Position numbers and translations under genes: made by a program. Shown here one piece after another: positions 20,896 through 32,500 of a stretch of DNA of 64,000 nt. The stretch lies in assembly GCF_047663525.1 (NCBI RefSeq), contig NC_092607.1, positions 8,155,001 to 8,219,000 on the forward strand. The letters run 5' to 3'. Numbering within the stretch: the first letter of the stretch is position 1; every line of letters starts with the position of its first letter. A model generated the notes under the pieces. It was not told the DNA's origin. It worked only from the letters and a program-made list of their open reading frames with translations, and searched no databases. Source of the stretch: Anas platyrhynchos. Lineage: Eukaryota; Chordata; Aves; Anseriformes; Anatidae.

Positions 20896-22662
20896 AGTTT
20901 TAAATCCTTTTTCTGTTTAGAAATTAATTAGAAAGGAACTGCCTTTCTGGTGCTGGGACAGAGAAAACGTCGCGAAAGTCCCCAAGCGGAGTCCCCCGGC
21001 GGTCCCTCCCTGCCGGACCCGAGGCCGTACGGGGGCGATGCCCGCAGCCTGGCCCCATTTGTCCCGCTGCCCCACAGCCCGGTAGGGAACCGCGGGGGCA
21101 AAGCCACGCAAAGTGCTCCCTTCCCCGAAAAGTTGCGGGTGGGACACCGGCAGCGCGATGGAGGGGGGACGTGGGAACCGGGGGTGGGGGTGGAACTGGA
21201 TAAAATGCCCCTTTTTATTATTATTGCAGGCGCTCCAGGGCTCAGTTTTGTGCGGCAATGCGCGGAAAGGCCACCTGGTCTGCATTTTCCTCCCGAGCTT
21301 TGGAGGGCATTTAACTCCCGGTACGGCACCGCCTGGGATCGGTGCACGTCGGTGCGCTCCGCACCCGCCGGCAATGCCCACGCGTGATTTTTCTGGGGCT
21401 GATTGAGCCCCTCCGGACCCCGATCCCGGCCGAGAAGAGGCTGCCCCCCGGGGAGCAGCAGCCCGCCCTTGGCTGTCTCCTGCTCCTTGAGTGTGCGCGA
21501 ACACGCGTGGGACACCCCTTGCCGGGACACCCCCCACCTTCCCCGTGCACTCCCCGCCGGTAACGCGTGGGAGCTGCGGGCTCCGCACGGGCACCGCGCC
21601 CCTGGGTTCCCAGCGGTGCCAAATCGGGGAAATCGCCGGGTTTTGGCCGGTAACGAGCGGCACGGAGAGGCGGAGAGCCGCGCGGTGCCCCGCCGGGGAG
21701 AGGCCGGGGCCGGGCGTGGGGGCAGAGCGGAGAGGGACAGGAGCTGCGTGGTCCCCGTCCCGCAACCGCTGCCTCCCCGGAGGCTGGGGGAGAGCCGGCA
21801 GCGTCCCTCGGAGGCCCGCAACAGTTATTATTTATGAGGTCCTGGAAAGTACATGGCTAGAGCTTTATTTTTACCTACACATTAAACGGTATCGTGGGCA
21901 GGGATGTCGCCCAGCAGAGGGAAAGGGGACCCTGGCGAGCGCTCGGGAAGCTCAGAGGCAGCCCTGAAAAAATGTGCCATTAGATGGATAATACTTCTTT
22001 TCTTTTTTTTTTTTTTTTTCCTGTCATAATTACTGAGGTATATTCACAAGGTGGAGCTACTGAAAGGCGGAGGAAGCATTGATCTGATTATCTCCTTGTC
22101 CGTACACACTCTGTCTCTTCTTAATCTTTTAAGCCGTGAATTGCAGACCGGTTCTGCGTGTCCATCATCATCGTCATAAAATTTCGGGGCACTTTCTGGG
22201 TCCATTTATTTGCTCTTCCATCCCTCGTTCCCCTCCAGAAAATATATCCCGCAAAACTTGCGGCGTTACACGGCTGGCTAAAAAACGAACCGCTTTGTGC
22301 CCGGAATCCCCGCTTAAAGGCCGATTTTGTTTCTTGTAATGTTTTTAATTCAACCAACAAAGGTTATTCTCCCTGGGATTTGTACGTTAGGGGGATCATC
22401 CTCCGTCCGATACATTTTATTTTATTTTAATTTTTTAATAAGGACTGGGGAAGAAATAATGTTACTGGAGGAGAAGAAGAGGATTCCTGGGCTGAGCAGC
22501 CCGGGCAGAGTTTCCCTTCCTTGGGGCCAAGCTGCCGCACCGCGGGGCCGGGCGGCCGCGGGGATGCGCGCAGAGGGGGCTCCGCGCATCCCCGGCCCTA
22601 CGCGGCCGCCCGCACCCGAGGGGGCTCCGCGGGGCGAGCGGCTTACAGCGGCGAGTCCCATC

Positions 22663-22730
22663 TCTCCGTCCCTCCGTCCCTCCATTCCTCCGTTCCTCCG
22701 TCCCTCCGTCCCTCTGTCCCTCCGCTCCCC
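22663..22730. repeat. (TCCCTCCG)n minisatellite in MAFB upstream CpG domain
   Basis: About eight degenerate copies of an 8-bp unit TCCCTCCG, varying to TCCATTCC, TCCGTTCC and TCCCTCTG. The tract is pyrimidine-rich apart from a G in most units. It lies about 3 kb upstream of the predicted MAFB start. Confidence 0.9.
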
Positions 22731-22949
22731 GCTCCGCACCCGCGGAGGCAGCGCCCCGCCGCTGGTGGCGGGGGACAGGCACCACCTGCCCCAGGTGGTC
22801 GTGATTTTTTGGTTAATCGCGACCTACCCCCGACACCCAAAACTCCCTACTCCCTGCCACTCGAGCGGCTTTAATTTTTTTTCCTCCTCTCTGTTTTTCA
22901 AGATCCGTTTTTGAAGGTTAGTTTCGGACACGGAATGACTTCTCCCCGC

Positions 22950-25900
22950 TCTCCCTTTTCTCCCCTCGTCCCTTTCGCAAACTCCCGGTCAAAATCAGGA
23001 AGAGTTCAAACCAAACGGTAGTGTCATTTCAGATCAGCTCCATCCGGCATGTCCGCCCAGGGCAGGGCAGCGGAGGTCCTTGAGACACTGAAATTTGAAA
23101 GCTCGCCCTGAAAACTGGTGCATATAGATGCCTACACGCGTGTGCTTTGGTAGGGCTTCTGCCTAAATTGTAGATTTTACATTTAAATGGGGAATAGCAT
23201 TACGGTGGCATCCTAATCCCCAATTCCTAGAAATAGCAGATCTAGGTAACTGATAAAAAATGCAAAGACTCTTCTTTATGTATTTTCCACGCTTCTGGTT
23301 CTATGAGAAACGCTCCGCAGTTTTGGTAGCTGACCACTACGTTTTTCCCAGAATTAGCTTTTTCGCCCATAACATTAGTGGGATATGTTGTCTGAAGTGG
23401 TAGTTTTGTTAACAAACAAACACAGAAACCGAAATCACCCACGGCTGGCAGCCGGCACTGATGGAGAACAGGGGCATCACTTTTCTAATTCTTACCTCTC
23501 CCCTCTTGATTTTTAATTTCGCAAACTGCGGGCAGACACCGTGCTGTTTGTCAGGATATTTTTTTCCCCTGTGTAAGCAGTGAGAGACCTGGTTAATCAT
23601 CTATCGCAGATACATGTGCATGAGAAAGAAAAGTGTTGATGTTTGCTCGTTCGGGCTGATGGGAATGGCCCACGAATTTAGGATTAAATTACTAATGGCA
23701 ATCATAAGGCTTTGTTTCCTCTCCCCCTCTCTTTTCTGCTGGGATTGTCAAAGTAAAGCGTGCAACATTCTTTGGACAAAGTCTGCACAGTAGCTTTGCG
23801 GTATAAAATAAGCCATTGTACCGTCCTGGGTTAACTGGGACCTCTTCAGATTTTAGCCCGAACCGGTTAGGAGCGGGGCAAATCCCACTGCTAACTTTAG
23901 CTTTAGGTTTTCACAGGTGGACCCGTGGGCAGGACGCGGAGCAGCACTTCAGAAGGGTACGTTTCGTGGGGGTGCTTTTTTTTCCCCGAGGCTTCGCAGT
24001 GCCCAGCACTAAACCCCCGCCGGGAAGGGGGTTTGGGGAGGGATCGCCGTGTCCGGGAGGAGAATCTGGGTTTTGCTCCGTGCCGGGGGGGTCCCGCAGC
24101 ATGAGTGCAGCCGGGCGGCAGCCGCGATGCGGGACGGCGCTTTGTAGGGCGTTGATCTGAGGGCAGCACGGCTGCTTAAACCCTCGAGGGTCGCGGCGGG
24201 GTGCGGGAGCGGACCTGAAGCCCCCAGCGGGCCCGTGTCCCCCCCTCTCCCCCCCGCAGCTCAGCACCCGGCCCCGGGCTCCCCTCGCCCCGCAGCCGCC
24301 GCCGCTGTCGCTGGCTGCCCCCGTCCGAGCATCGCTGGAGAGGCTGGGGAGCAACTCCTGCAGTGTGGGTGGGGGGTGGCATCGCTCTGCCCCCCTCCCC
24401 AGACATCCCCTAGAGCCTCCCAGCCCTCCAGCTGCTCCGGGTGGGGGTGCCCCGGAGGGCTGGGGAGGGGGGGTTCGGGGGGATGCAGGAAACAGGGAGC
24501 GGGGAACCCCGGGGTCTGTGGGGGGCTGCAGAGGGTGCAGGGGTGCCTTGCTTCCCTCCTTTCTGAGCTCTTGCTCAGTGCAGCCCCTCGCTGGCACCCT
24601 CTGCAGTTTGCTCGGGGTCTGGCTGCAGAGGGGGGGTGCCCCCGAGCCGTTTCTTCCTCCTCCCCAACGGCCGTGGGGGCGGTTTTGGCAGGGAGGTCAG
24701 CAGAGAGCAGAACCCTCCTCCTTTTTCTTCCAGCCTGAGCCCCATCGTGCCACAAATGAGCCGATCCTATTTATTTTTTAATTTTTTAACGGGATTTTTT
24801 CTCTTTCTCATCATCTCCAAACAGTTCAGTCTCATCACAGCCCCCTCTAACACATAGTTTTGTTATTATTCCCCTTGCCACCATGGTAAAAACTGTTTCT
24901 GGCAGAAAAGCCTGATACAGATGCAGAAAACCCCCTTCTCAGACTTTGCTAGGGTCGCTTTTCCTCCTGTGCATGGCTAAGTCCTGCTTCCCATTTGAAC
25001 CCTTGCATGCTGAATTCATGATCTGAGCCCCGTTAGGAGCATTTAGCTAATAAGCAGCACCAAAACCTTTCTGAGTGATCACAAGTTGCCTTTCAGGTCT
25101 GAAGGAGCCAGCAGAGGCTGGAGGACTATAATTACTGCAGCCGTGCCCTGCAAGCGGCATTCAAAGGTTTCTCAAACACTTCAGAGCTTGGGCCACATCT
25201 TGCTTACGGAATTTTCTCTCCTGCTTATCTGCTTCTCTTGTGAATACAGAGGAGCTACACAGATTTCTGGGCAAAAAATAAAAAAAAATTTTAAAAAAAT
25301 GATTACAGAGGGTTTTCAGCTTCCTTGCAAGGGACATAGGAAAGGGAGATGCCAGGGTGAAACGAAAGTGATCCAGACCTATGCCCAAGGTCACAGAGTC
25401 ACGGGCAGCCAGGAGATCTTTGAGAAAAGTTCACTGGCCACTGTCACCTGTTTTCCCAAGTGGCTCCGCAGGACTCTCTCCTGATGAACAGAGATGGTCA
25501 GGAAGGAGGAAAGGAAGATCTGGCCTCAGTTGTGCTTGAGGAAATCCAGGACCAAGTCAGCATAGATTTCAGGAAAGACCAGTGTTGTTTCGGATTCAGC
25601 AGCAGCAGCAAGGCTGCTCGCAGCCCAGCTGCGTGTTCCTTGGCCCTTGCAGCACGGGGGGACTGTCCCTTACAGCCCAGGAGCCCACAGGCACGCTCTG
25701 ACACCCACTGAGACTCCTGCCCTTTCATTCAGACTGATTTGAAATTCCTTTTCATTGCATAAAGTCCTGGATAAAAAAAAAAATAAAAATGCTTATATAT
25801 AGAAAATTTTTGGAATTCCCTTTCTGGCGTTTGCTGCATAAGGATTTAAATATAATCATAAAGCCTACACTGTATACTCTTCTTTCTGCTCTTTGCACCT

Positions 25901-28900
25901 TTAGTCCCCATTAGGGATTTTGTTTTGTTTCTGTTTTGACAGCCCCTGTATATATGTTTTGTGGTTGTTCTGTACTGTTTCCTGATTTAATATCAGTGCA
26001 GTTACAGGAGAAGGATGCACCGTTAGCATTTTTTGCTCAAAGTATTTTTCAAGCTCCTTTTTGATGTACTGGTCAGGTTTGCAGCTTCCGTGCTCTTGTT
26101 GATCAGAGGAGGAAGGATCAGGTTTATTGTGCCCTTTGGGAATGAAGCTCTTTATTCACCTAAGGAAATGTAGCAATCTTCCTACGCTAGCCCCTCCGCA
26201 TAGATCCAGGTGCAGAAGAAAAGCGAGGACATATTTATTTCGAAAGCTGTTATTCAGTGAAATTAAAGTCCTTTTGTGCACTGCTGAGAGAGAAAGATGA
26301 GCAGAACTAGAAAGAAAGTGATTTATGTAAGCATCCGCCTTCCTCCCCAAACAGTCCTAAATATGAGTAGAAAAAGGAAAGGAGGTGAAGAAAAGGGACA
26401 ATTTGGGGGAAAACACTTTCATTTGCTCTTCTTGCTAGGCTGAGGAGCACTTTGTTAGCTGTTACCTAGGCAGGGGAAAGAAAACAGCTCCCAATCTGTC
26501 TTTCTTTTACATATAAACAGACCCACAGCACAGAATAGCCCCGAATTGGCTGCTTTCAAAATCAGGCTCAAAATGTAAATTTTGTTTCATTTGCCCCAAC
26601 GAGATTTTGGCTCCTAGTGCTACTTGCCATTTTCTCTCCAGGAAAAAGAAACCTTGTGCTTTAACATGTTTGCCTGTGTCGTTGCTGCTCTGTGTGAACA
26701 CCTCCTGGCTTAAATCTCGCCTTTCCTCCAGGCCCTGGAAAAGCTGGAGGTGTCCCTGTTATTGGCTGCTCCAAGGGTCCTGTGGAGGATCCAAGGGGAG
26801 CAGATCTTCAGGGGGAGGACTCATGAAGCTGATTTTTGTACCTGGGGCAGGCTGCAGTTCCTTGCTAATTATTTCTTTGCTTTCAGAGCTTCTCTGAAGA
26901 ATGGTTAAATTAATTCGTGCAGGAGAGCCAGCAGCACAGTGGGGCTACAAATCCTCACCCCCCTGTTTGCCGAGCAAAATGCTCTCCAGTCAAGTTGTCC
27001 GGTTGCTGTACAGGTCATTCTGAGATCCCATAAATTGTGAGCACATCTCCCTGGCTGTAGAGAGGGCTCGCAGAGAAATGCAGCAAGAAGAAGGGCAGGG
27101 TGAGGTTTGTGCAGGCGGTTCTGAAAAGGAAAGGGGGTTAGGGAAGGTTGTTTCATTCCTGGGTCTATTTTAATGGCAATCCTACATGGCACATTGGACT
27201 TCCTGTATGAAAGGAGATCATTTCTGCTTGTTTTTCTCTGGTGGGATCAGTTCCTCATGTGTTAGGGGTTGCAAAATACATACCAACGTTTCCTGCACAT
27301 GCAGTGCAAGGCAGCAAGGAAGAGACTCCTGCAGCAAGCAGCGTATACCCGTGCTTAGTCTGATTCAGTTATCCCTCTTCTAGCCAGTCTTTGGCTAAAC
27401 AGTAATGCAGTTATTAATATAGTTTTTAAAATATATATTAATGCACAACACATCTGAAAAAAATAGAAAAAAGATAACCTTCAAATAATCTCAAGTGAAC
27501 TAATCTACATGTACACAGTTAACTACTGCTTTGTGTATTTTCTGAGCATTATGAAAACCCATTGCTAGCCTCCTGGACATCTTCTCTAAGGCTGCCCATG
27601 CTTTCTGTGTGAGTATTCTGTTTATGTTCAACCTTAACTCTGTATTTGCAGGTTTTTTAATAACTGTGTTTCCATCCTTCAAACATCCAGATAAGGAGCT
27701 TCACCCCTTTAAAGCTGTGACTACAACTCGGCAATCTCTCTCTTGATGATGTATGTGCGGTTTCTATTTTGTTTTGTTTTTCTCACTCGAATTAACACGT
27801 TTTAAACCTCTAATGTACTTCTTTAATAACTGGTTTATAAAAAAGAAGAAGATAGAGAATTTCATCCAAGAATTCCCAGCTGGAGACATCTGTTCAGCAG
27901 CAAGTCACCTGATGAACAGTTCTAACCAGCCAAGTGTGAGTTATTTTTATTGGTTCAGTGTTTTTAAAATAGCTTTTTTTTTTTTTTTTTAATTGATACC
28001 TTACTAGACACTTCAGTAGATTCCTAAAACAGTTTTCATACACTTGGATTTATTTCTCCTGAAAAATTAACACAGCCCAAACCGAATGATCCATTCCCAA
28101 ACTGAACTGGCTGGCTGAAACCAGTAGGAACCAGTTAAACGCTTGAAATGAGGGTTTCCACCAGGGTAATCAAGTTTCCCAAGAGGTGATGGATTTGATG
28201 TATAGCCTGTCACGATGAGTTGCAGGCTCTCAGCACCTCTGGAAATCAGGTCGTAGCAGCTTTCAGCAAGTCCAAGGAGACAGGGTGCGCGCACGTGCGA
28301 GCCAGTGCGAGCCGCAGATGGGGTGCGCGTCTTCATTGATCTCAAAAGGGAGGCTGAGCTGTTCTGGCTCAAATCACACCTTTTGGCATGTTAGTTAGCA
28401 GTTGTTAAGCTTAGGTGAGCTTGTAGGACCATGTTGCTGCACACCCGAGCCCTAATCCCCTCCCTGTGGATTTGTCCACCCTGCTATCCACCTCCTCTGG
28501 CAGTGGCTCGGTGCCTCCAGTCCCCCTGCAGTGCTGGGCATCCCTCCTGCCTGCTCCTCCCTTCTGCCCAGCTTCCCATGGGAACGTGGCAGGTATCATT
28601 TTCATTTTTCCATTTTTCTTCCATTTGCTGCATTGTGTCCAGGAGGGCTTTTGAGGCCTGTGCCCGGATTTTTGAAGTCTTTGCTTGGTTTGACGTGGGG
28701 AGGATGATATGTGAGATGACAGGGAAGTATGGACAGGTAGCAAGAGGGAAAAGGGACAAAACCAACGAAGACAGGAATGTGGGACTGCACCATGTGCAGG
28801 GTCTACACACTCCTGTTCTCCATCCATGCAGAAAACCCTTAGCTTGCCTGTGAGCAGCTTGCCTGGCTTCACTTGCCATTTGTAGAACTAAACTACTCAC

Positions 28901-29300
28901 TCTTGCTCTACTGGGAATACCTGGAGCTTTGAACTCTCTCCTTTCCCCAGCACAAGGCAGAGTTCATTAGATGGGCACTGCTTTCCTGCACTGTCCCAGC
29001 AGCTGGAAGAAAGCTGGGTGGGAAAACCCTCTCCTGAGGACCCCCGGAGGGGGGCACGTTCCCCCCAGCATGGCTCGGAGGGGGAAGCAGCAGCCCCAGG
29101 GCTGCCCAGGGACCTGCTGCTACAAGTGGGGCTGGGGCACAGCAAGGGGAGAACATGCTGGGATCTCCCCTTTTTTCTCCCCTTTTGTTTTAATTAACCT
29201 TTTCTTATCATCCAAAAGAAAAAGAGGTTTTTCCCGGTTGAGAAAAAAGAGGAAATGTTTCCCGAAAGCTGTATTTTAATTGACCCAGGCTTGGGAGCGG
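22950..29300. other. Proximal upstream intergenic DNA; no gene seen
   Basis: A GC-rich, CpG-containing patch at about 23990-24720 is flanked by AT-rich, repeat-free DNA (23080-23830; 25740-26110; 27380-27720). Frames in the GC patch are not recognisable proteins. A short CpG-rich stretch with GCGCGCACGTGCGAGC lies at 28286-28301. Confidence 0.45.
25359..25418 (-). mobile_element. Possible MIR-like fragment
   Basis: AAAGTGATCCAGACC, ATGCCCAAGGTCACAGAGTC and GGGCAGCCAGGAG resemble the central MIR stretch in reverse orientation. The fragment is only about 60 bp, so chance or another ancient repeat is possible. Confidence 0.28.
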
Positions 29301-29560
29301 GCAGGCTGAAGGAAGAATTGCTGTCATGAAATTAACTTTATGAAAGAAAAGCAAATCTCCACCCTGTTTAAACATGGGGAAAACATCACAGAGGCATCCT
29401 GCTGCACCAAATGGTAAACATGTCCGTGTATTATATCACTTATGGCTTCCTTTAGAGTTTTATGATGCTGTTCTCAATTACTGTGTTTGCATTTGTAATT
29501 AGAGTGCAGAACACATTGTGAAGGCAAATTATAGAGCTAACTTGTCCTTTCAAAATAACC
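29290..29560. promoter_or_regulatory. Candidate distal element with forkhead-like sites
   Basis: Within about 125 bp there are three forkhead-type motifs: palindromic TGTTTAAACA (29365-29374), GTAAACA (29414-29420) and TGTTTGC (29484-29490). The surrounding sequence is AT-rich, unbroken by simple repeats and also holds ATTTGTAATTAGAG (homeodomain-like). It is about 9.7 kb upstream of MAFB. Activity and conservation are untested. Confidence 0.3.
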
Positions 29561-32500
29561 CATTTGCTCAGTGTGCTCCCAGAAGCTTCTCTGTATTCAA
29601 GGGACTCCAGCGAAGGGCTGACCTTCCCCACGGAAAGTGTTGGAAAAGGGGTTTGCTGGAGGGAAGGGAGAGAAGAAGAAACACATTTTGCCCCAGGGTT
29701 TTGCTGTGACTGGGCATGACCTTAAACCACTGAAACTCCTGTTGGTTTCTGCAAGCACCATCCTTCAGAAGTTTGAGCAACCAATGGAATTTGGGGGTAG
29801 GGGTGGGGGGGAATCATTTTTCTTGCTCTGCCTTCCATTGCTTGTGCAGCCATGGCCATGTCACTTGGATTTTCTGTGCCTGCCTTATTGGCTAAAAATC
29901 TCCTGAGGAAGAGCTGGGGTATTACAGTACGATCTTTAAATATGTGAATGGGAAAAGGTTGGGGCTGCTAGCTGTGCTCCAAGGTTTTGTCCTTTCTCAG
30001 GAAGACAATTCTGAAAGTAGCTCTTTGCAGATGATACTTGTATGTGCGCTCAGCCTTTGTCCTGGACCCCCTGGCAGGGGATCATTCTCTTTTCAGGTAT
30101 AACGATGAGCGATGAGACATTGCTCCATGCCACGTTGCCCCAGGTGCTCCATCCACTAAGTCCCTGTGCAAAGACAGCCAAGCACTCTGCCTCTCGGCTC
30201 TGCTCGGTGTGGAACCGTGTCTCACTGAGCAGCTTCTGGCCAGCTGCACCATGAGGGATGTCCTTTTCCTTGGCTCCAGCTATTCTGCGTCATCCGCAGA
30301 GATACGATCTTCCTTCAAGGCAGGTCAATGTTGTATACAGAAGGCTGGAGCCTAGGCCAGCTGTGCACTTTGCCTTTGAATTCAGTAGGGAAAATACCTA
30401 TGTCCAAGTCTGAACTTGGACGCAATAAAGCTCTACTTAAGAGTGAAAGGGAAGGAAAGTCTCCAGCTGTTGTTCTGTCCTGCTTGCAAAGGGTTTCTGC
30501 ATTTGGGGCATTTTATATTTCTGCAAAACCTGAACTAAGCAGGAGGACTTGAGTTTGAGCAAGTTTCCCTGCAGATGCAAGCAACATTTACAGCTCCTTT
30601 ACCCTGGCTGTGAGGGCTCAGGGAAGTGCCCTGCTGCACACAGCTCTGTGTAAGCATGTTCTCCCCTTCCCTGGCCATGAGGAGCAGTCATGGCTTCGCT
30701 CTCCAGCCAAATTTTGGGAAAATTCCAATCTCACTGCTAGGCCCTTGCCTAGCACAGCCTGCTGGTATCCTCTGCTTGTGTTCTGAGGCTTCATGAACCA
30801 TACCGGCCAAAATGAAATAAAGAACAATTAAAAAAGGATGTGTCCTCTCAGATTGGCAGTGTTTGGAAAAGAAACAAATCACTATAAGTTCTCAGCAGGA
30901 TCTTTTTGTTTGTTTGTTTCCTTTTCACCATTCTTCCCACCTTACAGTTATTTTTCTTTTATTTCTGCCTAATTCCCCTTCTTGTTTCTAATAGAGCTGC
31001 TTTAGAAGTTCACCACAACACTGCCTCTCCCTATGCCAATGTCCAGATATTAAATTCATTTCTCAGTGTCTTTTGTTTTGGCCAGAAAAGTCCCAGCTTT
31101 CTGGCAGGTGTTTGCTCCTTCTGAGCAAAGGTTAGGTCACCCTCTGATGATTCATTGAAGAAACTCGTTTTATTACTTTCCCTGGATATGGGAATGCTTC
31201 CTTAAGGAGAGAAACTGCAGCACGTGGGATGACCATCCCAAAACGAAGAACTGACAAGGAAGCTTGCCAGAAGTTATCAGTTCAACTTAATATCTAGTAC
31301 CATTTTTTGTTTGTTTCTTTAATGGCATTAAATCCAAGGATGTGTCTGGAGGAGTGAGTTTGAACTTTATAAATGATAGGATTATTGGTGACATGAGTCG
31401 TGAAGAACATTTTTTGCCATGCCTATGAGGGGAGAGAGATTTCCACGTGGGGTTTTACAGTGCCAGATGCACCCTACATTCCGTAGCTGTCTGCTTAAAA
31501 TATGGCCCTGGTTCACTGGGTGGTGTCAAAACACGTCTGCCACACTGACCAGAGAATGAAATACAGCTGCAACATGGGCAAGCTCAGTTTTGCTGGGGGA
31601 ACAAAAGCGCAAAGAGTATTTGTCATCCGGCAGATCAAATTTGAGAAACACCTACTGCTGTTTGCCTAGCTGGGATTTAAAGTATATACATCATTGCCCT
31701 GCCTTTGCTGCCAGTAGTGCTGTTTGCTTGGCGATGCCCCAGGCTGCTCAGGCAGCTGGCTGAGGCAGGAGCTCCCCCTTTTGCTCCTGACCAGGGGAGC
31801 CCTGGCTCCAGCACCTCGCTCGCAGGGAGCCAGAAGCCACATGCCTGTCAACAAATGTGGGGGGATGGCCCCCAAAAAGAACCAGATGAGATCTGCTGAT
31901 GGTTGGATTTATTTGTTTGTTTCTAGAAAGTCCATGGTTTGCAGCTTCTTGTACGTTTCATCTTTGATGAAAGTCTGTTGCAGCAATTGAAGCGAGAAAA
32001 CATCCTGCATGTTATACATGGAAAACTTTTTGGAATAAATGCCCTTTAAAATGAGAGATATTTACCTGCCTTACAAAATTGAAATGATACTTCAATAAAT
32101 AGAGCAGAAGAAAATTCATTTTAGATTTCTGCAGCTGATTTTTGAAACACCTACAGTTGGCTACTCACGTTTTCTGACAGTGCTCATAAGAAGAGTGGAA
32201 GATAAGCATCTAAAAAAATGAATTAAAAGCTCTTTACTCGATGGTATCCTTGTAACTGGTGCTATTTTGAACCTGTCAACTGCTTAAGTAACAGCTTGTC
32301 AGTGATTGCAGCCCAGCCAAATGTGGGACTCCGTAGTACGGCTGCAAATTGTCAGGAGCTGAGTGATCTCCCGGGTTGTGATTTATGACTCCATGAACAA
32401 TGACAGGCGAGGAGAAAAGGGCCTGGTAATTTAGGAAGCAGTTGTGGAAACAATTAGATCACTTTTTTATTAGGTCATTTATAGAATTCTTCCCTTTAAA

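Larger units (their letters stand above)
19740..22950. other. MAFB promoter and upstream CpG-rich domain
   Basis: CpG density is high across the gene's first part, the promoter and on to about 20350, then again at 20940-21800 and 22490-22780. AT-rich islands lie between: 20380-20900 (T tracts, CAAA repeat) and 21820-22470 (for example TTATTATTTATGAGG, TCATAATTACTGAGG and a GATTATCTCC GATA-like site near 22088). No protein is recognisable in any frame. The arrangement is typical for a developmental regulator. Confidence 0.6.

Noticed and set aside
19283..22914. Long frames (up to 308 codons) around the MAFB promoter on both strands
   Set aside because: They arise from the scarcity of stop codons in CpG-rich DNA; products are Arg/Pro/Gly/Ala-rich low-complexity strings.
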